Assembly: GCA_001599975.1 (NCBI GenBank)
Contig: BCIO01000001.1
Coordinates: 62,001 to 126,000, forward strand
Source: Cystobasidiopsis lactophilus
Taxonomy: Eukaryota; Basidiomycota; Agaricostilbomycetes; Agaricostilbales; Chionosphaeraceae
Length of the DNA stretch: 64,000 nucleotides
Direction of reading: 5' to 3'
The translations under genes were made by a program, and so were the position numbers. The notes beneath the pieces were generated by a model, which was given only the letters and a program-made list of their open reading frames with translations, was not told where the DNA came from and did no database searches. Of this stretch, positions 11,196 through 22,128 are shown piece by piece. Position 1 is the first letter of the stretch; every line of letters starts with the position of its first letter.

Positions 11196-12261
11196 CTATC
11201 GTGAATAGTTGTTGAGTTGTGCCGCCAGGAACCATTGCGGGCGGCAGTCGTTGTGAAGCACCTGGTGCAGAATGTCGACAGCTTGTTGATTAACGCCCGT
11301 GCAGTCGAAAATTGGGCGGGTGATGACCTGGCGGTCGAGCCCACGAGCCTGGTGAAGACAAAAATCGATTCCAAATCGGGTGAGCCGATCCACCTTAGCT
11401 TTGGAGACTTGAAACATGGCCGGGTCGACGAGGATAGCAGAGAAGTCGTTATGGGGGCGATCAGACACGGAGACCATGCCGACAGCCTCGTCGATGTCAC
11501 TCTGGTCGTCGCTGGCACTGCTGGGTTCGGGCGGCGGAACCCCAGTCTCACCAATGAACGGAATGCTGATGGCGATGAAGTCGCCTCGCCGGCGTGTGGT
11601 CGAGGCTGCAGCGAGTTCCAGGCCGTGTGCATTCAAAAACGCTTGCACCGCGAGAAAGCCCTTCGTCCACCGACTCAGCATCAAACTCGACAATATTAGA
11701 AGGAGCAGAAGGCCGACTCACCTTATCCCTGTCGGCACGGTGATCTTGAGCGCAGCTTCGGCACAAGTCGGTGCAGATTTCCCAACGCTTGTTCAGACAA
11801 TTGTTGCACACGGTGCATCGGTCGAATGTCCATTTGTCGCAAGCGCACCCTTCATTTGAGTTGCAATGGGCATCATTGCAGCAGTGGCAACGGCGGCGCC
11901 GGTTCGCTTGTGCAACGATGCACGACGCTTGGTGGGCATCCTCGCAAAGAGGGCACAGCGATTGTTTTTCGAGCTCGGGGCAGCCCGAGTCTCCGGAGCA
12001 GCAACCACACACGTGGGCCGGGTCGCGGTAGACTTCGCACACGGCAGCGTCCCTCACTTCTCGGCGAATCAAATCCAGCACTTCGAGGGGCAGTCGGGCG
12101 ATCGAAGCACCGTCGCAGTCGACGACAAGAGTCCCGGCCACTTTCCGAGCCGAGATGATCTTCAGAGCGAGACAGGCGGACGCTGATTTGCGCCAGATGG
12201 CCGCGCACACTCGAGCTTGCTGGGCCGAAGTTATCCAGCCGAACACTAAAGACGTTGCCAT
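11196..12261 (-). CDS. F-box-like/Cys-rich tandem family, copy 3
   Basis: Unknown function; paralogue of the neighbours. Exon 1 (12261-11722) begins MATSLVFGWITSAQQARVCA, then the F-box-like SIARLPLEVLDLIRREV, then paired cysteines (VCGCCSGDSGC, LCPLCEDAHQASC, RRRRCHCCNDAHC, GCACDKWTFDRCTVCNNC). A 61-nt intron (11661-11721) leads to exon 2 from GFLAVQAFLNAHGLELAA to RPQWFLAAQLNNYSR. Exon 2 preserves the array motif D-P-A-M-F (ILVDPAMF). Open throughout. The RRRRCHCC motif is shared with copy 4, so these two are sister duplicates. Confidence 0.8.
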
Positions 12262-12798
12262 TTGAATGGTACTCTGTCACGGGAGAGGCTGCTTCTGTTA
12301 TACCCGAGGTCTTTGAGACACTCCGCAAGGCAAGATGGAAGTTCAAGAAAGAGAAGTTTTGGCGCCAGGCCGGTGGCGTCCAACGGCTCCCGGTGCTGGA
12401 CTTATGGTCAGCTTCTTTAGGGCCTGTATCGGGTGCTCTCCTACATCCTCGTGTTACTCTATGAGCGAGTGCTTCCTTCGCCAGAGCCCAGAAGGCAAGG
12501 TGCTGTCCAGCTTTCAATGAACTTCCGAAAGTGCGATATACAAAAAGTGTTCCAAACAGCAATCAAAAAGACAGGAAAATAATACATGGAGCCCATGCCA
12601 TCGATTGCTGCTGCTGATGTGGCCTGGTCCCACGTTTGGGCCGCTTGGCAAGCCGTGCGAGTTCGAAGCAAATCAGCTTTTGCAGCTTGCGCTCGCCAAG
12701 GTGACCTCCATGTGTAGACAGCGACTAGTAATGCGCCAGTGTGAGCATTGCTGTAGAGGAAAAGTCCAGGACAGAAAGCCATCCACTAGTGCTGCCAT
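12262..12798. other. Intergenic gap between array copies 3 and 4
   Basis: No gene recognised. Expected to contain the promoter of copy 3 (left part) and 3' sequence of copy 4. Confidence 0.5.
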
Positions 12799-13894
12799 CT
12801 ATGGGATCAATTCAGGATCGAAGAATGTGGATGCCAGGATCCAGTGTGGCCGGGCGGGCTTGGCGTAAAGGTTTGTCATGACCTGAGAAGCGGTCTCGTG
12901 AATGCCCTCTTTGTTGAAGGTGGGGCGCATGGTGATTCTCTTCTGAAGGTCGGAGCTTTGATTGAAGCCAAAGTCCGTGGCGAACCGAGTGAGAGCCGCC
13001 TCTTGGCTTTTAGAGATGGAAAACATCGCTGGGTCGATGATGATGGCATCGAATTCTTCGCCTGCTCGACTTGATAAGGCGAGCATTTGCTGCTCGAACA
13101 GTGGGTCGCGTTCTTTGGTCCTAGGCAGCGGTAACTGGTGTGCGAGCGCTAGAGCTGGCGTTGGGGGATGATAACTGACTCCTATTAACAGAGGAATGCC
13201 AATGGCGACGACATTGCGCTCGCCGCGGTCGGATGAGCCTGCTGTCACGGCCAGATTGTGCGCCTTCAAAAACGGCAGCAAACTCGGGTAGCCCTGTGCG
13301 CGAGTCATTGAGTAGGGGCCTCGATGGAAGAGGGCGAAAAGTTGGACTTACTGCGGCCGAATCCTTTTCCTTGATGTCGATGCACTTTGGACACTCTTTG
13401 AGGCAGATATCCCACCGCTTGACGACGCAGTCCCAGCACACGACACCGCGAGAGAACTTCCACTTGTCGCAAGCGCACCAATTGGCGTCGGCGTGGCACG
13501 ACTGGCTGCCACAGCAATGGCAACGGCGCCGGCGGCTGGCCTTCCAGACTGAGCAAGATTCTTCGTGCGCGGCTTGGCAAGGCTGGCACAAGGGCTGGTT
13601 CTCGAGCGCTTCACAGGGCGTGTCTCCGGAGCAGCAGCTGCAGACATGACCGGGGTCGAGCCAGATGTCCCACAGGACCGAGTTCAACACTTCGCGGCGG
13701 ATCAAATCCAAGACTTCGACAGGCAGCCGGGCAATCGAGGCGCCTTCGCATTCGACAGCCAGCTTGCCAGCTGCTTTGCGGGCCGCAACGAGCTGGAGGG
13801 CAAGGCAGGCAGACTGCGACCTTGACCAGACGGCAGCGGCAATCCGCGCTTCTTCCGTGGGCAAGACCCAGCCGTAGAGCATCGAGGTGGTCAT
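12799..13894 (-). CDS. F-box-like/Cys-rich tandem family, copy 4
   Basis: Fourth array member. Exon 1 (13894-13352) reads MTTSMLYGWVLPTEEARIAA, the F-box-like SIARLPVEVLDLIRREVL, then CX2C-type pairs (VCSCCSGDTPC, LCQPCQAAHEESC, RRRRCHCCGSQSC, CACDKWKF, VCWDCVVKRWDICLKECPKC). The 58-nt intron 13294-13351 joins to exon 2 at GYPSLLPFLKAHNLAV. Exon 2 has IIIDPAMFSISKSQEAALTRF and ends RPHWILASTFFDPELIP. Intron position and phase are the same in all four copies, so they arose by duplication of a spliced gene. No known family recognised beyond the F-box-like helix. Confidence 0.8.
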
Positions 13895-14372
13895 TTCGGG
13901 CTGTGTGGGCTCGAATCCTGCTCGAGAGGTCGCTTTGGGGTGCCTGTGAGCTTATCGACCGATGGACGTGCGGGAAAGAGAGAGAGGTCAGCTTGGTGGC
14001 GTCGCCAACGGCTTCTCGCTTCTCGACTTCTGGTCTCGGTCAACGACGTGTCCCGGTGTTCTCATGGACAAGTTGCTTTGTTTTCTCTTGATTGAGCGCT
14101 GAAAATGCCTGCCTTGCCTTGACGATGGAAATTTCGAAGCCCCGATTGTGACAACACACTGGACGGCGGGTCGTGGATCGTGTCATGAGCCAGGCACCCT
14201 CAGCACAGTGACGCGGTAACGCGGGCGTTCATTTAAATTTCACTCGCGTTGGCCGTTGGACGTTCACGGCCCACTCGCCCATGGCTGATTGGTCTATGAT
14301 CTGCCCCGCTTGAGGAACCTCCAAATATGGACTGCTCTTGAACTTTGTCGATCTTCCGATAGCGACCACCAG
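13895..14372. other. Divergent intergenic region
   Basis: Lies between array copy 4 (minus) and the membrane-protein gene (plus), so probably a shared upstream region. No motif that I can name. Confidence 0.5.
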
Positions 14373-16601
14373 ATGCGACTCTCCGCGTTACTTGAACAGC
14401 ACAGGACGTTTTGGGACTTTGCCTGGCGCATAGTGCTCGTCTTCCTTCTGGTGGCCATTTATGCCTGTTTTGGGATCTATCATGTCGTCAAGACAAAGGC
14501 CCCAGATGGCGACTATCATCGCCATGCCCTCTTCGTATTTGGAGCGGTCGGCGTGCTCGTCTCCGTGACTTTATACGTCCTTGCGGAAAGGCGAGCACGG
14601 CCTCGTCCGCCACACAACCAACGCGCAGAGATCGAAAGCGCCTCGTCCCCAGCGCCAACACCGGCCACGGCTGCATCAGGGACCAAGCCACGGACGAGGT
14701 ACTGGCAACGCCATTTTGACCACGTCGAGCTTCAAATGTTGATGGCCTGTGCCTTCACTTCGATTGCTCTATTCTTCGTTTATTTATTCAACTGGTACGG
14801 TGCACTGAACGAATGGAAGCTGACCGTCACGTATGATGATACTGTCAGTGCTGCGTCCATGACGGGGGTTCCGATTCTGACTTTGGCAAGACGCAGGCAA
14901 GGCATCTTACGTACCCTGCTCTCGCCATTCTGAAGCAGCAAGATGATCCATATCAAGCGAATCTGAACTTCACCTCCCCGGATCCCGGGCCCCTCGGCTT
15001 TGCCTATCCCACCTGCTTTCTTGGCACGGCGCATCCTGTGAATCCTGGAACCTTGCAGACCATCAGTTGCAGTAATGCATCTATTGGAAACCCAAATGAA
15101 GGAGGGAGCTTCGGACCGACTGCTGGCACCTCTTGTAGCTGCGATTCCAGAATCGTCAAAGACTCCTCGAAGGCACAATTGAAGGGCGACAACAATATCA
15201 TATACAACGGGTTCATGTTCGATGTCCCAGTCGAGGCGCCTGCGCCCCAGCTCCTGCTCGAGTATTGGATTTCTCCGGGGGCTGGCATCAACAAGACGTG
15301 CAACTCAACAACGATCTTCATCTCGTTATACGATCCCGCAAAAGGTGTCGACGTCTCTTCTGCCAGCTTAAATCCTTTGATCAGAGTCTCTATCGGTGCT
15401 CTTCATTCCATCAGCTTCACGCGGAACACCTTCAAAGCCAAGCACAAAGAGGAGATGGTTTATTCCCCCCCCTCAGCAATCGTCAGCGCGCCTACCGGTG
15501 ATTGCTCCACTGCCTTCCTTCTCTCTTATGCAAGCTTTTTTCAAGAGAAGGAAGAAGAGGACGTCGATCTGGACATCTTTGATATCGCGACTTCCGCTGG
15601 GGCCTATTTCGTGAGCCTTGAGCTACATGATACCTCTACTCCTATTCATCCACTTCCTACTGAAGGCAATTTCGACTCTGATGGTCTTCTTGATGGCTTG
15701 GTGTTTCAGTCATGGAGGACTTGAGGAAGCCGGCACAGGTGCCAATGTTGCTGGGGGCCAAGGCGGAGAATCGAATGCGATGCAACCAGGTCACACACCA
15801 GGGAAAGGAGCAGAGTAGGTCGCACTCCCTTACTTTGTTCCTACACTTTTCCACTCTGATGGTCTTCATGATGGCTTGGTGTTTCAGTCATGGAGGACGT
15901 GAGAACGCCGGCAGAGGTGTGAATGTTGCTGGAGACGATGACACAGAATCGAACGCGGAGCAATCGAGTCACACAACAGGGGAAGGAGCAGAGTAGGTCG
16001 CATTCCCTTACTTTATTCCTACACTTGGCGCTCAAGTGCTCAATTTGTAGCGATCTGGTTTCGTACTTTCGTTTTTCTGAGCTGAACCTCTCTGAGTTCT
16101 GGCTCAATGTAGGGTGAATCCGTGAGTTTCAATATTCGCGCGACGCCTTGCTACAAGAGCTGACCATGGCGCCTTTAGGCGTCCCTGCTTGCCCAAGCAG
16201 AACCCACCGGTGGGTTGTGCATGCGCGTGCTTACTTTACTAGCCTCAGAGAATACCAGCCGGCTTTGCTTACAGCTACTCGATGAACGGCAGCGGCGGCT
16301 CTGGCCCTTCTAGCAACAATCCTACTGCAAGGTATGTTGCATCGACTCTCGAGAAATCTTATTAGTGTCTGACATCCCACCCAGAAGCGACGCCTCCACA
16401 AGCGGACAAGGTCGTCGTTCTGGTTCTGCTTCGAGCAGATCGACTAAGACCGTGTCTGCGTCCCGTGAGTCCTCGTATCGCTTGTAAGGCAGGACCAGAC
16501 TGATGACTCTCTCTTTCGAACTCGAACCAGCGAATTCATACGAGCTGCTAGAACGTGTCGAAAGCCGAACTATCCGTCCGCATGACTCGGCGGTAGTGTA
16601 A
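14373..16601 (+). CDS. Unknown polytopic membrane protein with extracytoplasmic domain
   Basis: Not recognised. Exon 14373-14843 starts MRLSALLEQHRTFWDFAWRI and has three hydrophobic segments (about residues 12-35, 50-68 and 123-145). A 53-nt intron (14844-14896, GTCAGT..CAG) joins to ARHLTYPALAILKQQDDPY. The following domain, to about 15610, has N-glycosylation sequons (LNFTSP, SNAS, NKTC, NSTT) and a GTSCSCDS cluster. The last exons are clear: one begins after CAG at 16275 (YSMNGSGGSGPSSNNPTA), then a Ser-rich exon (RRSGSASSRSTKTVSAS), then PNSYELLERVESRTIRPHDS and a stop at 16599. The middle, 15611-16270, cannot be resolved by eye because of a 178-bp duplication containing a hydrophobic segment; an intron with donor GTGAGC at 15611 is one option. 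Confidence 0.6.
15683..16035 (+). repeat. 178-bp tandem duplication, two copies plus a partial third
   Basis: Two copies start near 15683 and 15861; the shared block TCATGGAGGAC occurs at 15710 and 15888, an offset of 178. A partial third copy, GAGCAGAGTAGGTCGCATTC onward, begins near 15987. Each unit carries a GTGTTTCAG acceptor-like string, a 105-nt open segment and a GTAGGT donor-like string. 178 is not a multiple of 3. Confidence 0.85.
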
Positions 16602-17187
16602 GGCTGTCACCCGAAGGTGGCTTAATTCGGGTGGCGTAAAAAGGGGCTCTATGATAGGTCATGGCCAGCGGGCGAAAGGATCAGCGGGACAAATAGCAGT
16701 CGAGAAAATCAAAGCGTTGCAAAGCAAAAAGAGTTTGAGAGTCATGCTACGAACTTTCACGGATGGACCAAAAAAAAAGGAGCAGAGAGAGAGAAAGCCA
16801 TCTTCGAAACCAGCCGCTCTTGTAGAAAGTATCATGACCTTGCGTTTGAGCTTGGTGGTCTGCAGGCACTCGTTAAGGTGGCTGAGCCTTGGGGTGGGCT
16901 AAAGTGGGCGGGAGTGCTCACCCATTTTCGTTTTGCCTTTCCTCCATCTGCACGATCGCTCGATGAATTGAGCCTCTACACAAAGGCTCGAGTACAAAAG
17001 TCAACCATACCTTTTGAGGCCCTACTCTCCTCCTCCTCCATCTGTAAGCGCCACGTCTATCTTAGCCTCTAACGCGCGGCTGAAAGTGAAAGGGTGGGGG
17101 GACTCACCATCATAATCTCCTCCTTTATCGCCAACAAAACATAATCAATCCTCTTTTTCGTTTGAGAGGTTTGATGTGAGGAGGGTT
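16602..17187. other. Intergenic, convergent 3' ends
   Basis: Lies between the 3' ends of the membrane-protein gene (plus) and the WW-domain gene (minus). No gene, RNA or repeat recognised. Confidence 0.5.
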
Positions 17188-18402
17188 TTAATCACCTCCG
17201 CCATCTCCTCCGCCGTCGTCTCCTCCGCCTGTTCATCAACGCAGCACAGCGATCAGCTCAAGTGGACTGATCAAGGAGGGCGGAGACGAACCGTCAATAG
17301 CTTCTCCCAGCAGCCTTTACATAGTCGGGTGTTAGTTTGTAGGTCGACGTATAAACTTTGAAAAAGTCAAGTGGGAAGAACGTACATGCCACCTAGCAAA
17401 CCACCGCCACTGTGCGTTTCATCAGAACATTTCAGCTGGTTCGTAGACAGCTAAAGGGGGTCAGAACGCACATGCCGAGGGCCATGCCTCCCATTCCCAT
17501 GCCCTGCCTCTGAGGCTGCTGGGGTTGCTGCTGGTACATGGGCTGTTGCTGGTAGTACTGCTGAGGCGGGGGTGGGCCATAGCCATAAGCACCTGGAGGT
17601 GGGCCTTGTTGATAGCCGCCTGGACCGCCTTGCCAACCGCCTTTGACCAACTTTAGCGTGCGGATCACCATCTTTTGTCAGGGGGGACGAACCTTGTTGA
17701 GGGTAGCCGTACTGTTGCTGTTGCTGGGGGTAGTACTGCTGTTGTTGTTGTTGGTAAGGCTGAGGGGAGTGGCCATAGGACTGCTGCTGGTTGTAAGACT
17801 GGCCGTAGTTGGGCGGAGGAGCCTGGTTCGAGTTGCCACCGCCGCCGGTCAACTTGGAGAACAAGCCGCGTTGGCCACTTCCGCTGGCTGTGCGTCCACT
17901 CAGGGCAGATTCCAAGGAAGTGAATAAGGGGTAAGAGCAAGACGCACCTGGAGGCTGACCGAGGGGAGGGGCATATTGGGTTGGCGAGGCGGCCGAGGTG
18001 CGTTTGTAGTCCTCATCGTCGACTGTTCGACCTCGGACCTACTAAGCAACAATCACAGTGCTATTGGAAGGCAACGAAGACGAACGGGGATGAGTCCAGA
18101 TGCTGCGCGGACCTAAACTTCCTCATCAGCCTTGGCTTCGTGCTCAACGCTCAAAGGGGACTCACCTCCTGGGTTCTTGGCTGTGCACATCACGACCAGT
18201 ATGAGCCTATAATCCAAGGCTAAAGACAAGGCCAGACACGCACTGTCCACCCAAAACGCTCGGTCGTAACTGTGCGCCAAGCCCAGTTCATGAGAACGCA
18301 GTTCAAGCAACCCAGGCGAGGCACTCACTTGCTGTCCCACTCCTCGATCCAACCAGCAGGCAAAGGTCGGGGGTCTCCAGACCGGTTCGAGCTCGTGCCC
18401 AT
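17188..18402 (-). CDS. WWM1: WWM1-like WW-domain protein with Gln/Pro/Tyr-rich tail
   Basis: The N-terminus is MGTSSNRSGDPRPLPAGWIE, and the WW domain is spread over four small exons: LPAGWIEEWDSN, then YDRAFWVDT, then the 15-nt micro-exon for KNPGG, then PRSIWTHP. Both WW tryptophans are present. Next come a linker (DYKRTSAASPTQYAPPLGQP), a Gln/Tyr/Pro-rich low-complexity region near 17500-17880, glycine-rich turns (MGMGGMALGM, GGGLLGGM) and an acidic Gly/Asp tail ending GGGDGGGD at 17188. This order, WW, PQY-rich region, GGGLLGG, DGGG tail, is that of yeast WWM1, a small protein reported to interact with metacaspase. Start chosen because it is the Met in frame with LPAGW. At least eight exons. 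Confidence 0.75.
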
Positions 18403-18740
18403 CGTCGTCGTTGCTGCGGATCAACCCCTCGGAGTTCTTGGGCTGGGCAGTGCTCACATGCCGAGAACCTGTGGGGTGGCGACTTCCTTATCGAAGTTTA
18501 ATGTTTTCACTTGCTAGGGTTCGTACAATGTAATACAGAGGACAATGGGCGTCAGAGAGGCCGCGAAGCAATTTCACATGCATGGTTTCCAGAATGGGGT
18601 GGCAAACGAGCAACCGAGGTACAGCAGCCCGACTGTTGGGCTTGCGCATTACAGAAAGGGTCTGTCTAGATTACAAAAGGCTTGTTGGGAAAAGAGATAT
18701 AACAGAGTTTCGTGGGCGGAAAGACAAAAGGGGACAAGTT

Positions 18741-20896
18741 TCAGGCGTGCGTGTAGTTGTTTGCCACCAGCCTCGACGTGTCGTAGAACCTCGGAGATGG
18801 AATAGAAGCCCATTGGGGAAACGCAGGTTGGGCTATGGGGACCGAGTCCGATGTCAGCGCAACAAGTTGAGCAAACAGAAAGGACATAGGCTCACCCCGC
18901 GAGGGCATGTAGTTGCCGCGCAAAGGGGGGATGGTGATGGGCGGCATGGACCGAGGGACATACGAAGGCATAGGCGGCAACCCTCCTCCAGCTGCAGTCG
19001 AAGGTCGCGGGATAGAGCTAGGAGCCGTCACGCCTGCCAGTGGCAAAGTTGGAAACGTCGTCCTAGGCCTAGAGCTGGCAGTCGAAGAGGACGAAGAGCG
19101 AGCTTGGTTGTCGTAAGGCGCAGTTCGAGGGGTTGAGATGGGCAAAGAATGCGTTCGCGCCGGGCCGACGTTGCGATGGGGGCCCAGCTGGGATGAAGAG
19201 GGAGATCTGTGGTGGGTGGCACGCGATGGGTTGATGGGTCCCGAAGGAAGGGAGGGCAAGCTAGCGGCGAACCTGATGCTCGAGCCGGGGGTGGCCACCG
19301 TAGTGCCAGGAGGGAAAGAGCCCAAGGCTGCCTTCAAGGCGTCCACGGTGGGCTTGCTCTCTGAGACCTCGACGGCAGCCAACAGGCTGTCCATGCTGGT
19401 GGTTGCTTTGGCTGCTTGATTGACGGCGGCGGCGGCAGCGGAGACCGGAGGTGTGACGGAGCTGACCGGCCCGGTGAACTGGGGGACCTCCTTCTCGAAA
19501 AGCATCCGGAAGGCAGAGTTCATCAGGGTGGCCACCACTTCTTCCCCGTTGGAAAGAAAGAGCTCGTGCACCCGCTCATTTTTGACGTCGCACCGTGTCC
19601 AGTCCGATTCCGGCCGGCTGGTGAACTCATGGCTGCGGATGGTCGAGGTGAACTCGGGGGCGCCGCTCAGGTAGACAAGCAACGATCTAGATCAGACCAA
19701 AGCTCAGCTAGATCTGAAAGATGGGAAGTCAGAGGCAAGACCCACGAAGCGGAGTTGCCGGAGGCTGCGTTCGGGTTGACGTTGTGGCGCATGGCGACTA
19801 TGTCGGCCAATGAGACGGTGATGTGCATTTGTAGGCATTGATAGAGCGGGGAGACAACAGCATAGCACCTGGGTTTCGAGGGAGAAGATGTCAGAACGCT
19901 GGCCTCTCGCTTGGAAACCCCGACGTCGGTCCAGAGCGCGGGGCCAACTGGCGCGTCTCAGCGACGAAGGGGTAAAGCAAACTTACAAGCAGGCTTGGTC
20001 CAGGTCAATAAAGGCAATGATGCCGTCGTAGTGCTTCGACGCCGAGTAACAGCCGATGCGAAGGGAGACGGCGTTCAGGTCAAAAGTGGACGAGTCATGA
20101 GGGGCAACGGCAGAGCGCCTCTGGGGCACCAGGTCCTTCTCTCGAGAAGTACGGGAGTAGTTGGATTCCGTGTCGCTGTCAGAGTCCCCGAGCCGCGGAG
20201 AGGAGCCGAACTTTTTGGCGTGCTTTGCCCGCCGGTTTCTGTCCACAAGCGAACTCATGAGATATGCAAGTAAAGACATGGCATGGTAGCCAACCTGAAC
20301 CAGTCTGTGACTTGCTGGCGCCTGATCCGGAATTTGCAAATGAGATATCGCACGAAGAAGACAAACTACCCGTGCAAGGGGAAGCGCCGTCCGGACTTTG
20401 AACTCACGTCTTGCCCAACCGCTCCCCAAGGATCTCTCGCTCTGCAAGAGGGACATCACTGATTTGAGGGCTGTTCATGCCACCAGATGAGCAGAGATCC
20501 AAAAGAAAATCGCCGACTCCGAGGAGCAAAAGGGCCACTCGCCGGATCTTGTACTCTTCAAGCAGCACGGCCAGCACATCGTGCGTGGCCTTCTTGCGAG
20601 GCTTCTTGCGAGCGTTGAAAATGTCGGCGGTGGAGGGGTCCATACCGAAGCGCACCTGGAGAGACCCGCCGTTGGACTGGGAGAAAGACGGCGTTTGGAT
20701 GAATGACTCCCAGGCGGATGAAAGAAGCGAAACCGTCGACTTACGTCCTTGACCAGGCTGACGGAATGGCCATTGACTTGGTGGATTTGGGTCTGGGCGC
20801 CGGAGAGGGAGGTCTGAACCAAGACCTTTGGAGATGAGCGGACGGCATTTTGGACCAGAGTCAAAAGGTCATTGAACGTACATTAGAAGAGGCCAT
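18741..20896 (-). CDS. Unknown multi-exon protein
   Basis: I do not recognise it. Exon 1 is only 15 nt (MASSN, 20896-20882) and is followed by GTACGT; it joins to VLVQTSLSGAQTQIHQVNG and on to VRFGMDPSTADIFNARKKPR. A leucine-rich helical stretch follows (HDVLAVLLEEYKIRRVALLL). Further exons have a basic/Ser-rich linker (NRRAKHAKKFGSS) and a globular part (LRIGCYSASKHYDGIIAFID, LLVYLSGAPEFTSTIRSHEF, VHELFLSNGEEVVATLMNSA). The C-terminal 200 residues are Ser/Pro/Arg-rich and disordered, ending LVANNYTHA at 18741. The ordered front half and disordered tail suggest a nuclear or scaffold protein, but that is only inference. Confidence 0.6.
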
Positions 20897-22128
20897 TGCA
20901 GATGATTAGAGCTGAAGAATGGGGCTAGCGGTATGCCAGAAGCAATAAAGATTACTGGATGACTATGGGGCGTGCGCTCGGCCAGGAGGTGGTTGGTGCT
21001 GAAAGCGTTCCATGGTGTTTGCGGTGCGTCGAGCGTACAGGAAGGTGTTCCATGAAACTGCAACGCCTTGCCAATGGCCTGTACGTGTCCCAAGTACGGC
21101 ACGGGCACCTTTTCAGGCCAAGGCCAACACAAGGGGAGCAGAGACCCAGCAAAGAGTAGAGACTGGCAGTCCTTTGAAACGTGTCAACTTGCGTTCTGTT
21201 TCGTTCTGAACACCTCCGTGGACAACGACAGGGCCAAAAGACCAGAGCTCGAAAGGGCAACGACGCCGTCCAACGGCATTCTGAGGATTCGCTGCTCGCA
21301 AGGACTGAATCTGGACAGTAGCCATTGCGCTTGGTTCGCTCATTAGCAAGTCGTAGGACCGGAAGTCCAGCCAGCATGACTGGAGAGAATGCCAGTGGGA
21401 ACCGAATGGGGCAGAAGAGAATTGAAGAACGACAAGAAGCGTTAAGACACTTCTTGCTGCAGCAGCTCCAACCGGCTTTCGCTGCCCGGTTTCAAGAGTG
21501 ACAGGGCATAAACGGAGTTGAAAGGCAGCTGCTAACGAACGCGGAATCGATTCAAGTTGGACTGTTGGCGGCTTGGACGTCGTCGGCCATTGGAGTGTGT
21601 GCTTGCGTGCCGTCTGTGAAGTACATGGATGCTTTTGACATGTGCTGCCTTGGCTCGTTGAGCCTGCCGCCAGAGCAATAGTGGCCGCCAGTCCACTTCT
21701 TTCTGGCTCTGAATCAGACTCGGAGTCGCCGCCCAGCGGCATTTGTCGCTCACTTTGCCACCACGCACGCCGGTGCCGGTAGCTCCTGGCGACGTAACGG
21801 CAGTAAGCTATGCATACAGAACTATCGCTGGCCAGCTCGCTCTGCTGCGATAGGAGATCCTTTGCCCGTCATCGTCCATTCTTCTAGAGCTTCCCCCCTG
21901 CAAGTCGTTGGCGCTCCTTCAAAGCAGCGCCCCACCCGTGTGATCTGGGCCTCTACGTGCGTGCGATTCGACCAAATCTTGCGGGATTACTCCAGTCGTG
22001 GAGCCGTGGAGCGAGGATAAATGATCTTAGACATGGCTTGGCGATTGGCTCCCCTTGCAGATCTTCATCCATGCCTCTGGAGGTGGCTTTTTCTGTTGAA
22101 CCTGAACAACACTTTACCTCTTAGCGAT
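20897..22128. other. Divergent intergenic region of about 1.2 kb
   Basis: Lies between the 5' ends of a minus-strand and a plus-strand gene. A minus-strand open frame of 209 codons (21113-21742) starts MPLGGDSESDSEPERSGLAA, but it shows no domain and no typical codon pattern; I treat it as unproven. Confidence 0.45.

Noticed and set aside
13900-13935. B-box-like string GGCTCGAATCC that might mark a second tRNA
   Set aside because: No flanking T stem, A box or anticodon arm can be folded.
21113-21742. 209-codon minus frame in the intergenic region
   Set aside because: No domain, no codon bias and no splice partners; likely promoter sequence of the two divergent genes.
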